Of a stretch of DNA of 64,000 nt, positions 33,093 through 45,617 are shown one piece after another. The notes beneath the pieces were generated by a model. That model did not search any database. It saw only the letters and a program-made list of their open reading frames with translations, and had not been told where the DNA came from. The DNA comes from Platerodrilus igneus. Lineage: Eukaryota > Arthropoda > Insecta > Coleoptera > Lycidae. Position numbers and translations under genes: made by a program. How positions within the stretch are numbered: position 1 is the first letter of the stretch; each line of letters begins with the position of its first letter. Where the stretch lies: positions 1,364,001-1,428,000 of the forward strand of contig JARFIW010001320.1 of assembly GCA_036346225.1 (NCBI GenBank). Direction: 5' to 3'.

Positions 33093-35650
33093 TCAGACAC
33101 AAACTTTTCTACTTTTTATTGTAGCAAAATCTTGTATCAAATGTTGATAATTAAGCGAGGCAACAACGTCGTTTTCGATAGAAATTAATGAAAGAGCAGA
33201 CAACTTGTCTTGAGTCATTGTAGTCCGCAAATATGTTTTTATTAATTTTAACCTGGAAAAGCTTTTTTCTGCAGACAAAACAGTCACTGGAATTGTAGAT
33301 AATATTCTTAAAGCAACACTTATATTTGGGTAAACTTCATTTAAATTGTTTTCAATGATATATTTTAATGCAGAAATGGCACTGTTTTCACCATCAAACG
33401 CTCTTATAAATAGTTTTAACTCTTCATATAGTTCTAATCCATCCACATATTTGCTTCCTTCAACGCTTAATGATATCTTCAAATCTTTACAGTGTTTTAG
33501 AATAGACTCATCGGTCATATGTATTAAATTTCGAATTTGATACATAAAGCCAAATATATTACTGTGCTCTTTAAGTGCTTCAAATCGACGCTCAACGCTT
33601 CCTCGAACCGTATCAACAATCACATTAAAAAAATTATTTTTAAGTTAATTTCTGGTGTCTGGGAACTCACATCTTATGCTTCATAATCAAAAAAGCGTTT
33701 CTTTTGCCTGCTTCTTTTACATTTGAATGTTGGTTCAATTTCCGCTTGTTCAGCAAGTTCGTTTGCATCAATTAATGCCGACTGAAAGCCAGTATCTCGG
33801 TATTCGTTTATCCATTTAATAAAACCTTGCAAATGTTGTAAAGCGACAGTTAAATGCATATTTTTTACTTGCCATATCTTGCTAATTAAATTTATTTTGT
33901 GTAATATATAGTACCATATTGTTAAAGACATTACGAAGTCAAAAGAAGTTATTTCTTTTTCGATTGATTGGCATTCACTAATCAAAGCACAATCTGTTGT
34001 ATTTTCGGCTAAACTTTGTATAGCACTGCATATATCATTTAGCTGATATTTCACAGCCTTTACGGATTCTACTCTACACTCCCACCTCGTTTCCGATAAA
34101 CGTTTTAGTGAAATATTAACATTTTCCTTTAAAATAGCCCACCGTTCACTAGAACCAGAAAAAAGCGTATAAACCCGTTGCAAAAATCCAAAGAAGGATT
34201 GAGCTTGTACACAAGAGGATGCAGCATCACCTAATACTAAATTCCAGTTATGGCAGCCACAGGGTACAAAAAACGCCAAAGGATTTGCAATCAAAATTCT
34301 TTTTTGAACCCCACTTTTTTCTCCAAGCATGTTTGCACCGTTATCATATCTTTGACCCCGGCAGTTTTCTAATGGCAACTTTAAGCTTTCCAGTGCAGTT
34401 AAAATGTAGGTAGTTAAATATTCTGCAGTATTTTTTTCTGCGGCAATAAAACCAATAAAATGCTCTTCAATGTCACCACTATCTACATCGACAAATCTGA
34501 ATATCATTGACATTTGTTCAATTCGAGCAGTGTCTCGTGTACAATCAAGAATTATGGAAAAGTACTTAGACCTTTGTATTTTTTCTATAATTTTAGATTT
34601 ACCGTGATTTGCAATCAGTTGTATGAGTTCATTTTGAATGTTTTTTCCGAGGTAGTGATCGCTAATTTTTTTTTGAAATTACTTGTTGCAAATGGATTTT
34701 TAAAATAGGATCAAATCGACTAATTAACTTAACGATATCTAGAAAATTACCGCTGGACGTATCTTCTAGATTTTCAGAGTGTCCTCTGAATGCTAAATTA
34801 TGAGAGGCTAAGAATTGCACTACAGCAAGTAGCCTTTCTAAAATATCTTTCCATCGTTGTTTTATAGATTCAATTTCAGACTTTGATGAATCATCAATAC
34901 CTGTTTTGCATTTTAAAGCTTTTTGTAAATCGAACCATTTTAAAAGACATTCCTTGTGTGATTTAGAAATTTTATGTCCTTTTAAGAGATCACCTACATT
35001 CTTCCATTTATTTAATCCTTCATAGGAGCTTAATTTTGATGAGCAATTACCAAATAGTCGGCAAGCGAAACAGTATATAACGTCTTTCAGCTTTGAGTAT
35101 ACCAACCAACTTCTGTTTTGCTCTTCACCGTTTTTTAAGGTGCGGGTATAGTAAAACTTGCTAAAATGTCGCCCATTAACATCAGTAGGAAAATTAATAT
35201 CTACGACACTTGGACCTTTGAGCACAATAACAGACCGTGCTGCATCAGTAATGTACGTAGGCCACATTCCTGGATCATTTTCTATATTTATATTGAGCGG
35301 CATGTTGAAATTCTCAGCTGATTCATACTCTAAGGCTGCTGAAAACAATGAAGTATGTGACCCAAGCGTAGATGATGATTTGGGTGACTCATCAGGCTCC
35401 GGTGAAGATTCGGAGGGAAGCATTGTTGAATGTAATTCTTCAACAGGTGCTAAATTTGTCAAATCGATTGATGTCAATGTCAATGACGATTCCATATCCG
35501 TTTGTCTTGAACAATTTCCTGTTTTCAAATATTTTACGAGAGATCCACTTAGTTGCCCAGCTTGTTCCTTCCTTTTCTCGGATCTTTTTCTTTTCGAACT
35601 TCCAGACTCATATTTTCTACCAACGTCTCGTTCGTGCGATGCCATCACTT

Positions 35651-35709
<59 letters not shown>

Positions 35710-35789
35710 CACAGTGTGGAAGTAACCAATGAAATAAAAATATTTTTCACTTTATGCATTATTTTAGACAATAATAAACGCTTTAACAA
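33093..35789 (-). pseudogene. hAT transposase (TTF zinc finger / ZMYM-type), three frames
   Basis: Reading starts at about 35651 (the ORF opens at 35789, but its first residues come from the TA repeat; a better start is MASHERDVG). The first frame (34662-35789) has a lysine/serine-rich N-terminus, an acidic linker and a TTF-type zinc finger (YSKLKDVIYCFACRLFG ... SHKECLLKW). The second frame (33674 to about 34670) carries the catalytic core (GQRYDNGANMLGEKSG, CGCHNWNLVLGDAA). The third (33093-33623) carries the C-terminal hAT dimerisation domain (RILSTIPVTVLSAEKSFSRLKLIKTYLRTTM). Breaks: a one-base shift in an A9 run near 34665, a stop at 33674, and a shift in a T/A run near 33628. Two of the three lie in homopolymers, so some may be sequencing errors. 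Confidence 0.9.
35654..35708. repeat. (TA)n microsatellite
   Basis: About 27 TA units lie just upstream of the hAT transposase start, inside the hAT element. Confidence 0.95.
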
Positions 35790-36778
35790 TATCGATTTCG
35801 TTAATAGATTGATGCGAAAAAATTCAAACTTGTCTGTTATTGAACCAAAATTTCAAAACATAAGTGAATGATTAATTCCATCCTATTCCTATAGGTATTG
35901 TATTTTACCTAATTATTATCCTTCAGAAGATAATCATTAATCAGTGTATCTGCAGTTTATGCTATTTGCTATTGGACTTAATTTTAATTTAAAACACTAA
36001 TAATTTATTTACAATTACAATCAAATCACGTGATACTTAATAATTCATTAGTTCATTACATTTATTTATTGCATGCACTTGCACAAAACTATTATTCAAT
36101 TCACTATAAAACTAATTACACTATTAAAAATACGTCCTTTTCGCCACAATATTAATTCAATGTATTTACACGCACATAAACTAAATTAGTAAAACTCAAA
36201 AGGTTGTTGAATATGAAAAGCTCAATGCTCAATGACAACTGAACTAACTTAAAGTTTTATTATTCTGAAGACTCTAAATTTACTGATATGATATGGAAGT
36301 AACCCGTACTTAGTTTGAACACTGATTATCTATGGGAAAACAACCAACAACAAAAGAAATATTACAATGGCATGGCACCCTACAAAAGATAATGAAGTCT
36401 GTAAAGTGTGCAGTCTTAAGAAGTTTCAAAGTATTAGGTACACAATGTAACTGCTTAGTGCTTTCTTATATTTATCTTTAACCTTAACAGGACGTTTCAT
36501 TGTTTCTTATTGTAAGCATAGAAGTTTCTTATTCTTACAGTGATTCATCCGCTCGAAAAAGGTGACTAGGATTATAACTGTAAACTACACAATATGTACT
36601 AGGTATTGTATAGATTTATGATGCATAAAGCTATACTCTGAACAGTTTTGCTATCGTTTTAAATAAAGTGTAACACAAATTTTTAAAATATGCATTGCGG
36701 TGCGCGGGGCCCTTTTGTTCGCGGGGCCCTAGGCAGTCGCCCAGTTCGCCCCCCCCCCCAAGGCCGCTGCTGCGTGTA

Positions 36779-37816
36779 TTATTGTTCAGTTTCACAATCA
36801 TCCAGTTTGTGCGTTTTATTTTCTATTTGACTGGGTTCCTCTTCTGAACATGTAGATAGTTCAATAGTGGAATCTGCATTTGTTGATATGTCCTTATTAA
36901 TTCTTCTTGACGGTCTTCGACATAGAATTAGCCATGCCATATAAGATAGAGTTAATAGGAAAAGTAGGAAGCAGGCTGCTATAATAATGAATTCCATGTC
37001 TGCTATTGGATATTGTGTTGAACCCTGTTGTGCCACCACTGGTGTTATCATATATGTTGGCACATAGTATTTTTTATAAAGGAGGTATAGAACAAAAATA
37101 GACAATACAGTGTTCCAGACTAAGTAAATATTATCGCTATGTGGAGCGTATAGGTCAGCATAATTTTTGTGCATAAGGTCTTAAATGTCATCTTCAATCT
37201 TACTGAATGCAGAAGATGAACTGAGGTTTAAGTGTGGGACTGTAGAAGCCCAATTTGGATTGAGGTACTCTGTTATGTTATTGAACATTGGTTCGTGGTG
37301 TGAACTTTAAAGAACAAATGTTTTTAAATTACTCCACATTGCTGGTAAATAGTGGTGTATTGTAAAATCTTTTATGTTTTGGAGTCCACAAGAATATCTT
37401 GGTGATATGATTTCCTCTGAATTTAATAATAATGAGCAGCTACACGGAAGGTATAGCTTTATTGTTCCTGGGTGGTCATAAATGGAATTATTTAATTTCG
37501 TATTTTTAAGTGGACATGAAATACTTAAGTCATGTTTAGGGTGCGTTATCACAAATGTGTCATTTTTTATTTCTGATATCAGCATTGCTGAAGAGGAATG
37601 ACAACGTAGTGAACAGTGTTTCCCTAGTTCTTGGACTGTGGTTCCTAAGAACATATGATAAACACATTGGTGCCCAAAAGATTCGTCCGAAGAGAATCTA
37701 GGTATAACAAGAACAATATCACAGTATCCATAGTTCCACGACCAGGCACAAGTGTTACGTCCAACACAAGCCGATATCATATCAAGAAATAAATTGTGAT
37801 TTAGTAAGTACAACAA
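36779..37816 (-). pseudogene. env: env-like retroelement glycoprotein, type 1, broken
   Basis: Frames 37307-37816 and 36779-37174 are in the same phase. In-frame stops at 37307-37309 and near 37183 interrupt them. The first part is cysteine-rich with an 'LPCSCSL' motif, typical of the env-like third gene of insect LTR elements. The second ends in a hydrophobic membrane segment (about residues 62-86) and an acidic cytoplasmic tail. The N-terminal part and signal peptide are missing. The last codons and stop lie in sequence identical to the start of the LTR at 40811, so the 3' end is chimeric. I cannot say which retroelement family it came from. Confidence 0.6.
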
Positions 37817-37819
37817 CCA

Positions 37820-38660
37820 GAGTCATCACCAGGTAACATTTATCTTTTTTATATACTAACAATACTACTATTATTAGCAAAAAAGAAAAATACAATATAT
37901 ATAACAAAGTTAGAAGCATTAAAACAACTAACTACACTGCGAAACGAGTTCTGTTCCAGTGAAACAGTAGACCATTTCACTTGCTTATCCAATTATTTTT
38001 TCTCAAACGCTATCCGTATTTTATACTCAACTACTGTCGTCACCGAAAAAGAACTACGTTTGTCCTAAATTAACACAAATGTAGAAAAGGACACGCAAAA
38101 CTCTTTAGTTTTGGAGCGCTCACAGAACTGAAGACATAAATTTTAAATTTCGTTAGAGACTTTGTTTACAACGCTACTTTCTTTATAAAAATTTTTAGTA
38201 GATTTGTATTTTATAAGCTTTTCAATAGTAGATGTTAAGATAACTAAACTTATTACTTATGAGAATTATTTTTTTAAAAAGATAGAAAAGTATCTTTAAT
38301 ATATGATGAATTAAAGTATAAATTAAGGAAACCAACAGGTTTTCATTTATGATTTTTAAGCAATACAGCATAGCGCTATATAAGTAAAAAAGGGAGAGAC
38401 AAGTCTAAATAGAAAGACAAATATAATTATTTTAAATTTAGTAGATTAGTGGATAAAAGACATAACAGAAAACGAATTCAAAGACGTGTCTAGGCCACGA
38501 TTGTAATTAACGTAACGAACGTTACAGGTTATACGTGTATAATAATATAATATATTATTTTTGTATAACAGATATTCATCATTCAATTCTCAGATTAGTA
38601 TATAATTAATTTTTTTAGATACAAAATTTTTTATTCGAGGCAATAAGCTTATTTCTAAAC
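37820..38660. other. non-coding spacer between the two env-like genes
   Basis: AT-rich and without an ORF of note. It separates the 5' sides of the two divergent env-like genes. No promoter is convincing. Confidence 0.4.
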
Positions 38661-38662
38661 AA

Positions 38663-40398
38663 ATGCCTCCATTACTAATGCATATTATGCTCTTATGTAA
38701 ATTTTTACAACCAATGTGTGAAACCACAATCACACCAGGTATATACCTACAAAGACTACCAAATATTTCATTTTATGAAACTCCACACAACTTCTATTCA
38801 GGTTTATACAACCAGCACAAATAGAATATGGTAAAGAATGTGTGAATTATATATGTGCAACAAACCACAATTTTTGTAAAAAATATTTGACACCTGCAAC
38901 ATACTTAGACGCAATAACGCCGAATTTTACTGCTGAACACTTAACAGCCAATGATAAAATTTTAATGGATGATGGAGATCTGTTTGATATTCAATACATA
39001 ACACGGAGCCATATCCCTCGTGTTTTTACGACCCCTTACGAAATAGATCTTTTGACAAAACAAAATTTGTTAAAAAGAAAACTCCCAATAAATGAAATTC
39101 ATTATGAAACACCATTCCCATTTTTTAATGCAAATACTGCAAATTGTAACAGTCCATTATTTATGTCTGTAATTATAGCAGTAATTAGCAGGAATTAGCT
39201 TTAAGTAGAATAAAAACCGAAACATTAATACAAAATTTTTCATTATCTCTAGAATATACCTCATCGTATTATACACTACCACTTTTGGAATGCGTTATTT
39301 CCAAAAAGGCAACACTAATTGGCATACACGTACCATTAATAAGAAATGAATTCAATGGACTAACCATGCGACGAATCGTTAATCCACCATTTGCATGGAA
39401 CCACTACACATGCACAGTGTCGATACCGACCATTGACGTAGCCTACATACAACATGTATCTACTAATAACTGGAAATTTTTAACCCTACGCTGCGATCCA
39501 TTCAAGGAAAGTCTGTTTCTTGAACCGACCATTTGAAAACAACCCACTAGCAATATCTTGCGTTAAACACCTACTTCAGGACAGCACAGGAGATCAACTA
39601 TCTAAAGCTTGTCCAATAGAATGTAGAGATACAGGAACAGAAACAGAGTTCCTAACTCAGTTAGATGTCAATCATTATCTAATCACCCATTCTCATCCAA
39701 ACACCACTATCCTTTGCAACCACATGAACTACTCCCTACCATCATATTCCAACATCGGAGCAATTTTACTTCAATTACCATGCAAATGTTCATTACACGG
39801 ACAATATGCAACCATAGTAGCCAATAAAGTATCATGTTTGGAAGAAGTCGATGTACAGCTAACGCACATACTACCAGCTCAATGGACAAAATTCAAAAGT
39901 TTAACACTCCCAAAGGTGGGACAACCGAATCTAAAATTCGACAGTTTGGCCGACTGCTTAGACGAAAAATGAATTTTACGTCTCGATGTTGACAACAACG
40001 ACTACTTACCTTATTACCTACTCTCTTTGTCTCTAATCCTTATCCTCATAAATTTTGCAATACTGTATTTCATGGCCAAACGACTATGTATCATAACAAA
40101 GACACTTAAACGCAATGCAATACAACAACCACCAAAAGTTCAAAGTAGACAACCAACAAATTTCTCATCGCTATTACCACCGCAGCCAATACAATCCCAA
40201 CATAACCCAGACAATGTAGATACAGAAGAAAACCACGACTACTTATTACCGTCACCAACCCTATCTCCGGCAGACATTGTCATCCGACCGCTACCAACTC
40301 TGCCAACAACGCCACAACTTCGAGAAACGTCTACCACACGTAAACACTTAGGTCACCGAAGCCAATCGCCCATATGTTACAATGTCACAACTGCTTAG
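38663..40398 (+). pseudogene. env: env-like retroelement glycoprotein, type 2, broken
   Basis: The start at 38663 gives a hydrophobic, signal-peptide-like N-terminus. The frame closes near 38824. The same protein seems to go on in other frames at 38842-39198, 39285-39536, 39520-39972 and 40027-40398, so at least three frameshifts or stops are present. The 39520-39972 part is cysteine-rich with 'LPCKCSL' and resembles the type-1 gene on the opposite strand in spacing (a THP-like block, LPC.CSL, then LPAQW against LPAMW), but only distantly. The final part has one membrane segment (about residues 1-20) and a proline-rich cytoplasmic tail. It is an inactive relic. Confidence 0.7.
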
Positions 40399-40810
40399 AA
40401 AAAACCCAGAACTTTAAAAACATTTTGTAGTGAAGTGATTATAAAGTATAAAGTACGTGCCTTCAAAAAGTGTTTGCCTCCAAAATGTAATTATGTATTA
40501 TTCATCGTATCTTATGTTTCAAACTATTATGTATTATGTATTGTATATTATGTTTCAAATCTTTACACATTAAGTATTATCTATTCTATATCATATATCG
40601 TGCATGCCGTATTATGTATTAGTATTGTACACTACATTTCTCACAGGCCACGCTCTTGGTAGTTGTTCCCTTAAACATTTTCAAACATAGTATCTTTTCT
40701 CTTTCCCTCTTTTTCTCTTCTTTTTCTTTTTCTTCTTTTTTCTCTCTTCTTTTTGGCCCATCACTTAACGTTACGGAAACTTGGAGGCCAAGTTTTTTTA
40801 ACGGGGGTAA

Positions 40811-41504
40811 TGTTACGTGTATTATTGTTCAGTTTCACAATCATCAAAAATTATTAGAATTAATTATTAATTATCAAGTGAGAAAATTACAGTCACGGGA
40901 AGTCCACACACAGCTACCAGGAAAACAAATTAGTAATCAGCATGAAACATAGAACCACACACAGGAAATGAACAATTACTAATTATTAGAAAATAACATT
41001 TAATTATAACAAAGGAGATTACACACTAATCAGTCGGAAGCGCGAATTAATAAAAACGAGAGAGCGTTCAATACCCGGGAGAACGTACATCGGTTTTCAA
41101 GAGAGCAAGTCCTTGGGGGTGTGTGTGCTTGTATTCCCAGCTCAAGCCTAAGAGATTTCTCTAAGTAAATATTTGTGACTTCATTTGTAATTGTCATGCT
41201 ATAACTATTGCTATTTAATTATCGTGCTTATAATTATTTATGTATCTGCGTAAAGAAAAATCGTAACTAATATGCTTGTAGTCATGCTGTAACTATCTAT
41301 ATGCCTTATTGTGAAATATGTTCTTGTACTCGTACCTAAAATTAAATACTGATTCTGTACAAAGTACATCGGGTTATTATTTATGCATTAACTTCAATCA
41401 CAAGTCCTGGTAGGAACATGTAACTAACAAATCGATCTTGGAACTCTATCCGAGGGTATCCCGTTTAGACATTCTTAAATACCCCCTGAGCTACGCCCGT
41501 CACA
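40811..41504 (+). mobile_element. 3' LTR of the env-bearing insertion
   Basis: It starts TGTTACGTG directly after GGGGGTAA and ends CGTCACA. It is followed by AATATT, matching the other edge at 32735-32740. Length is about 694 bp. It contains AT-rich sequence and a mid-LTR 'gtgtgtgtgcttg' run. Confidence 0.65.
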
Positions 41505-41550
41505 ATATTATGAGTTAATATTTAAATTAATCAATAATTAATAATTAAGA

Positions 41551-42940
41551 ATGAGTAGCTTGAACACCTAACGATGTTAAAGTTATGAAGTTTGAAGACT
41601 GACCGACTAGATGAGCTTCCTACATTTAACATGAAGCCTCTGGTCTTGCATCGCTTTGTGGAAAACTGCATTATTGCTTTTATGCTGTTTCTTAATAATC
41701 ACTATACAATGTCTTTAATTTTACGTAATTATAAATGTCTGCCTTGTATCAGTTCATTGTTCCTTATCTTATTGAATCAACTTGCGTCTGTGTTACAAAG
41801 TAATCGTTTCTTGTTCTATTCCTAATATGAAGTCGGTTAACATTTATTACATTACATTCATTTATACAATGTATCATTCTATATCTAAGACATAATTATA
41901 ACATTTAATTTTAAATACATATTAATATAGTTGATATGTAACTCGCGCACTACTAAATTCTAATTTGTTTTGTAAACCTGTTTAGGATTACTCAACCAAC
42001 GTATTACATGATGCGTTAAGCAAACCACCACCCTGTATGCTGACATTTCAGTATCGACGTAAGCTGCACTGAACGCTTTCCTGGTTTTGGTTTGCAATGT
42101 AATTACCTACCCATCTATTTGCTTTGATCATGTAACAGGCTTCAGTTAATATTGGAACAAGCGTGGTTGATGCGCTTATTAACCGTTAATTAAGTATTAG
42201 GCTCGTATGAATGTAGCTGTTATGATGTAAAATTCAGTGAAACATCATTTAATTAATTACTAAAAGCGTTGCTTTTAGAAGTACACGGCCATTTAGGCTT
42301 AAATAATGTTAAACCTTTTGTAATCACAAAATATTTACCGAAAACTGAAAAAGCGAAAAATTAGATTTTTGTACACGTTGAATAGTAATTTGAGCATTTT
42401 CCTTAATCTTGTTTGGGAATTAAACCACTCATAGTTGTTAAAATCGTCTTTATTTACGTTTAGATCCATGGCCTAGTATCGTTGTCAAAATAATACAAAT
42501 TTGAAGTTTTAGATTTATGACATAAATTGAAGGTGATTTTGATTTATTAATATCTGATATACTTGGTTTAAATACGAGATAGGTTTTGGGCCCCTTGGAG
42601 CGGCTTTTTAAAATGGCTTCTTCCAAAAAACTCTTCTATCAATTTATTTAAAACAGAAACTGCAATATTAATTTTTAATTGCAGGTACGTTATGTTCATT
42701 AACGACTTGGTTTCAATAATAATCAAAGTTACTAAACACTAAATTAATTAATTAAACTAAATTGAGTAGCTTGAACAACCAAGAATGTATAAGTTGTGAA
42801 GCTCGAAACTGACTGGCCATCTTGGGCTCCTGAGGGTATTTATGCTATCTCTGCCCCTCATATTGCTTGTGGGAACTGCAGAGCTCATGTCTGCTATTTC
42901 GTTATACAAAGGAAAGTATTACATTTTAATTATCTTAATT
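41551..42940 (+). repeat. direct repeat pair
   Basis: 'gagtagcttgaaca.c.aa.gatgt' followed by 'gaagt.tgaagactgac' and 'gggaactgcag'-type sequence occurs at about 41551-41720 and again at about 42763-42930. The two are diverged. No gene is supported in either; ORFs at 41592-41825 and 42796-43053 overlap them. Confidence 0.5.
42395..42510 (+). mobile_element. partial foldback MITE, relative of 27150-27353
   Basis: It shares 'ccttaatctt.tttggg.attaaaccactcatagtt' and 'tttacgttt.gatccat..cctag.atcgtt' with the left arm of the hairpin at 27150. Its right arm is not recognisable. Confidence 0.65.
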
Positions 42941-43059
42941 CTAATAATTGCTGTCTTATTGTCTACTGTGACCTGCACCTGCAGTGTCATGTTGCGTCTG
43001 GAATACAAAGTATTCACATCTGTTCTCACTTCTGGTTTATAAACTTCCATTAACCTTTT

Positions 43060-44170
43060 TTATTTTATTTTATCTTTAGCCAAATTCATTGTAACTCGCA
43101 TAACTGGCACATGCCGTAATGCATCTTGTACTGCTAGGTTTAACGAGTGAACTGTACAGTGCACTAATGTTGCTTGTGGCTGCATATCCGCTACTAACTT
43201 TTGCAAGCATCCAAATTCTCCACTCACGTTTGATGCGCCATCATAACACTGCCCCCGCAATTTTTCACTTAACATGTCCAAACGTACTAGAATACCCTTC
43301 ATTATCATAAAGCGAGTGTGCTTTTGCATTAACTCTCTCGTATAGTGCGATATATTCCTCGCTTACTTCAAAGTTTTCGTCGACAGTATGCACACAGAAA
43401 CTAACTTGCTCATGGATTGAAGAGTCGCAGGTTTCGTCGACCATGATAGAAAAATACTCGTGGCACTTGATTTCATTTACGTTAACGCGAAATGCTATGT
43501 CCCAATATTTGAATCATTTCATTCTGTTTGTCTGGGAGAGCTACCTGTAGCCCGAACGCCCCATCCAGCCGCAGAGCTCAGATATGCCGTGTTTTCTCAA
43601 TTCCAGCAACTGTCTAAAGTTTGAATTAATTTTATCATGAGTCCTTAAAGACAATCTTTGGCGGCAAAGAAACTTCAAAGAAGTAAAGATGTTCATAAGA
43701 ACTGAACGCGCCGCGCCGTCTTCATTTGAGAGTCAATTTGATCATTTAGTTGTACAGTCACGCTTGGTCTGACTAGTGAAGCCAACTTAATTACATCATC
43801 TTTGTGGGTTTGCGTATTTTCGTGTATCCGAAATTTTTCTAGCGCTTTTTTCCAGTTAGAGAACCCTGCAGTTGTGAAAATGTCCTGCTTTTTCTTGTTT
43901 GTCACTAGCAGTCCCTGAAACTCTGCTTCCATGCAGTTTTAGCAAAATGCTTTTTCCACAGAAGCATCCCATTCTAGCCAACTGAATGTTACCATCCATG
44001 ATTTTTGAAATGACCTTCCCTGGCTACTAGTCTTTCTGTCGGCATGTTCAATTAATGGACGCGAATTCACACTAGTGGATGTACTCTGGGCATGCGTAAG
44101 AAGACTACCTGGTGATGACGTGGAATGTGAGGAAGATGGCGGTATTTCAAGTTGCAGGCGGGGTTTTTAA
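43060..44170 (-). pseudogene. second hAT transposase relic (N-terminal half)
   Basis: Reading from 44170 leftward: 'SWMVTFSWLEWDASVEKAFC' with a stop after it, then frame 43693-43932 (TTAGFSNWKKALEKFRIHE, the finger region before the core). Next come 'EYFSIMVDETCD' and 'EQVSFCVHTVDENFEVSEEYIALYE' near 43330-43480, and then frame 43060-43329 (LRGQCYDGASNVSGEFGCLQ, HCTVHSLNLAVQDA). These are the conserved blocks of ZMYM/TTF-type hAT transposases. The C-terminal dimerisation domain is absent and several frameshifts occur. It differs clearly from the hAT at 32753-36772, so it is an independent, older copy. Confidence 0.85.
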
Positions 44171-45613
44171 TCAAAAATTTATCCATTTCATTTGTTTTCA
44201 GCTACGCAATTACCTATTTTGTAACAAATCAACTACTAAAAGAGAATTTGTAGGGTGAAAAATTGTTTAACAGTAAAAACGCACTACAACGTAACTACAC
44301 TCACCAATAAAATTATACTATACTATATTACTGTAATATTGTTCACGCTTCACCTAATACGCATATTTAGCATTTTAGAAGTATTAAACCCTTTTCTTAA
44401 TAATCTTATCCTTAAATGTAAATAACTATTTCAATCACCATACGAATCAAATATAATTATAGCTAAAAGTTCGTATGAACATATTAACCAAAACACAACA
44501 AAAAAGCTCATAATAGTACTCACAATTTGTAATTTAAGGGTTTTAAGATTAACTCCACTAAAAGACTAATTATTTTCTCGACAGGTTAGAACATCATTCC
44601 AGTGATTTATCCACTATAATTTGTGCGCACTTTCAATTTTCACTCTTTCACTTTACCACCGACGCGATTTTAATCCACGCAAAACAGGCGTGTTTGAACT
44701 TCCTGGCTAATTCATCAAGCGAAGTTTAATACAATTCGCGATCGGCCATAGGGTCATTAGTCGGTATACGTGCGTTGCCTTTAAACCATATTTTTGTTTT
44801 TCTTTGGTCACATTTGTGTATTAATTTTGTTCGAACTTAGTCCTGTTAATCTCCCATCCCTTTAATAAAATTTTGCATTCTGTTCTCTAACATTATACGG
44901 CTAATTCCTAAAGTAATCCTTAGTTTACGTGAACAATCACTAATTTTATAACATATGTCCTTTGTGAATCGAAACAAATATTCTTGTGGACAATAATGAC
45001 CCTAACTTTAATAGGAGGTTTTTTGATTGAATATCACTATGAAACCCAATAGTTCTTACTGTTTCTACAAAAATGTTCTATGTGCTTATTTGGTTTATTT
45101 ATCTTGATATAACTTTAAATTTCTAACCCCACGACGTTAGGAGTTAAATTGTTATATCTCATGTTCTTGTGTTATTTGAAACGATACTTCATACGTACGT
45201 TGAACGTCTGAGTTGAATATCTACTGAGGTGGTTAAGGAATGAGATGGGATACTCCAAACACGAGCACATACTCTTTGAAAAGCTACCATAACATGGAGG
45301 TTTATCCGTGTTATTAAAATTAGTTCTTCAAAGACTTTAGACTAGCTCTGAATTTTTAAGTTCAGCAGTATTGTGATGAGACCCGCGTGGATTCGTGGAT
45401 TCGTAATGTCAGGCGCCACTACACCTATCTAAATAAAATAAACGAGAAATGTGAAGAAGGAAGGTGTAGGAACCCTCACAACAAAATACGTTTCACTAAA
45501 AATCTATTACTAAAAGTTGCGGTTAAGCAAATAAGAAGACCGATTTTGTAAGTAAATATATTAACATAAAATATGTGAGACTGCCATTTGCGTCTCAAAA
45601 GAAAACAACATCC
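44171..45613. other. no gene recognised
   Basis: AT-rich. A 'gtcaggcgccactacacc' block at about 45410 resembles LTR-type fragments at 13665 and 16445. Nothing else is supported. Confidence 0.4.
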
Positions 45614-45617
45614 ACAT

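Larger units (their letters stand above)
32753..36772 (-). mobile_element. hAT DNA transposon, near complete
   Basis: The terminal inverted repeats are CAGCGGCGGCCTT on the left and CAGCAGCGGCCTT on the right (one mismatch). The perfect 8-bp duplication CGTGTATT (32745-32752 and 36773-36780) is the hAT hallmark. Removing the element restores an LTR start that matches the one at 40811. Inside are transposase frames on the minus strand, a (TA)n tract, and GC-rich subterminal sequence on both sides ('gcggggccct'). Confidence 0.93.
32735..41509 (+). mobile_element. LTR-bounded insertion carrying two env-like genes, split by hAT
   Basis: AATATT flanks the block on both sides (32735-32740 and 41504-41509). 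The right end is an LTR-like 40811-41504 that starts TGTTACGTG after a purine-rich stretch with GGGGG (40801-40810) and ends CGTCACA. The left end has the same first ~35 bp (32740-32752, continuing at 36781-36802), interrupted by the hAT element, and then diverges. The interior has no gag or pol, only two different env-like genes in opposite directions. Deletion plus inversion or recombination between related elements is the likely history. Confidence 0.65.

Noticed and set aside
35158..35871. 237-codon + strand ORF
   Set aside because: Antisense to the hAT transposase and extended by the TA repeat.
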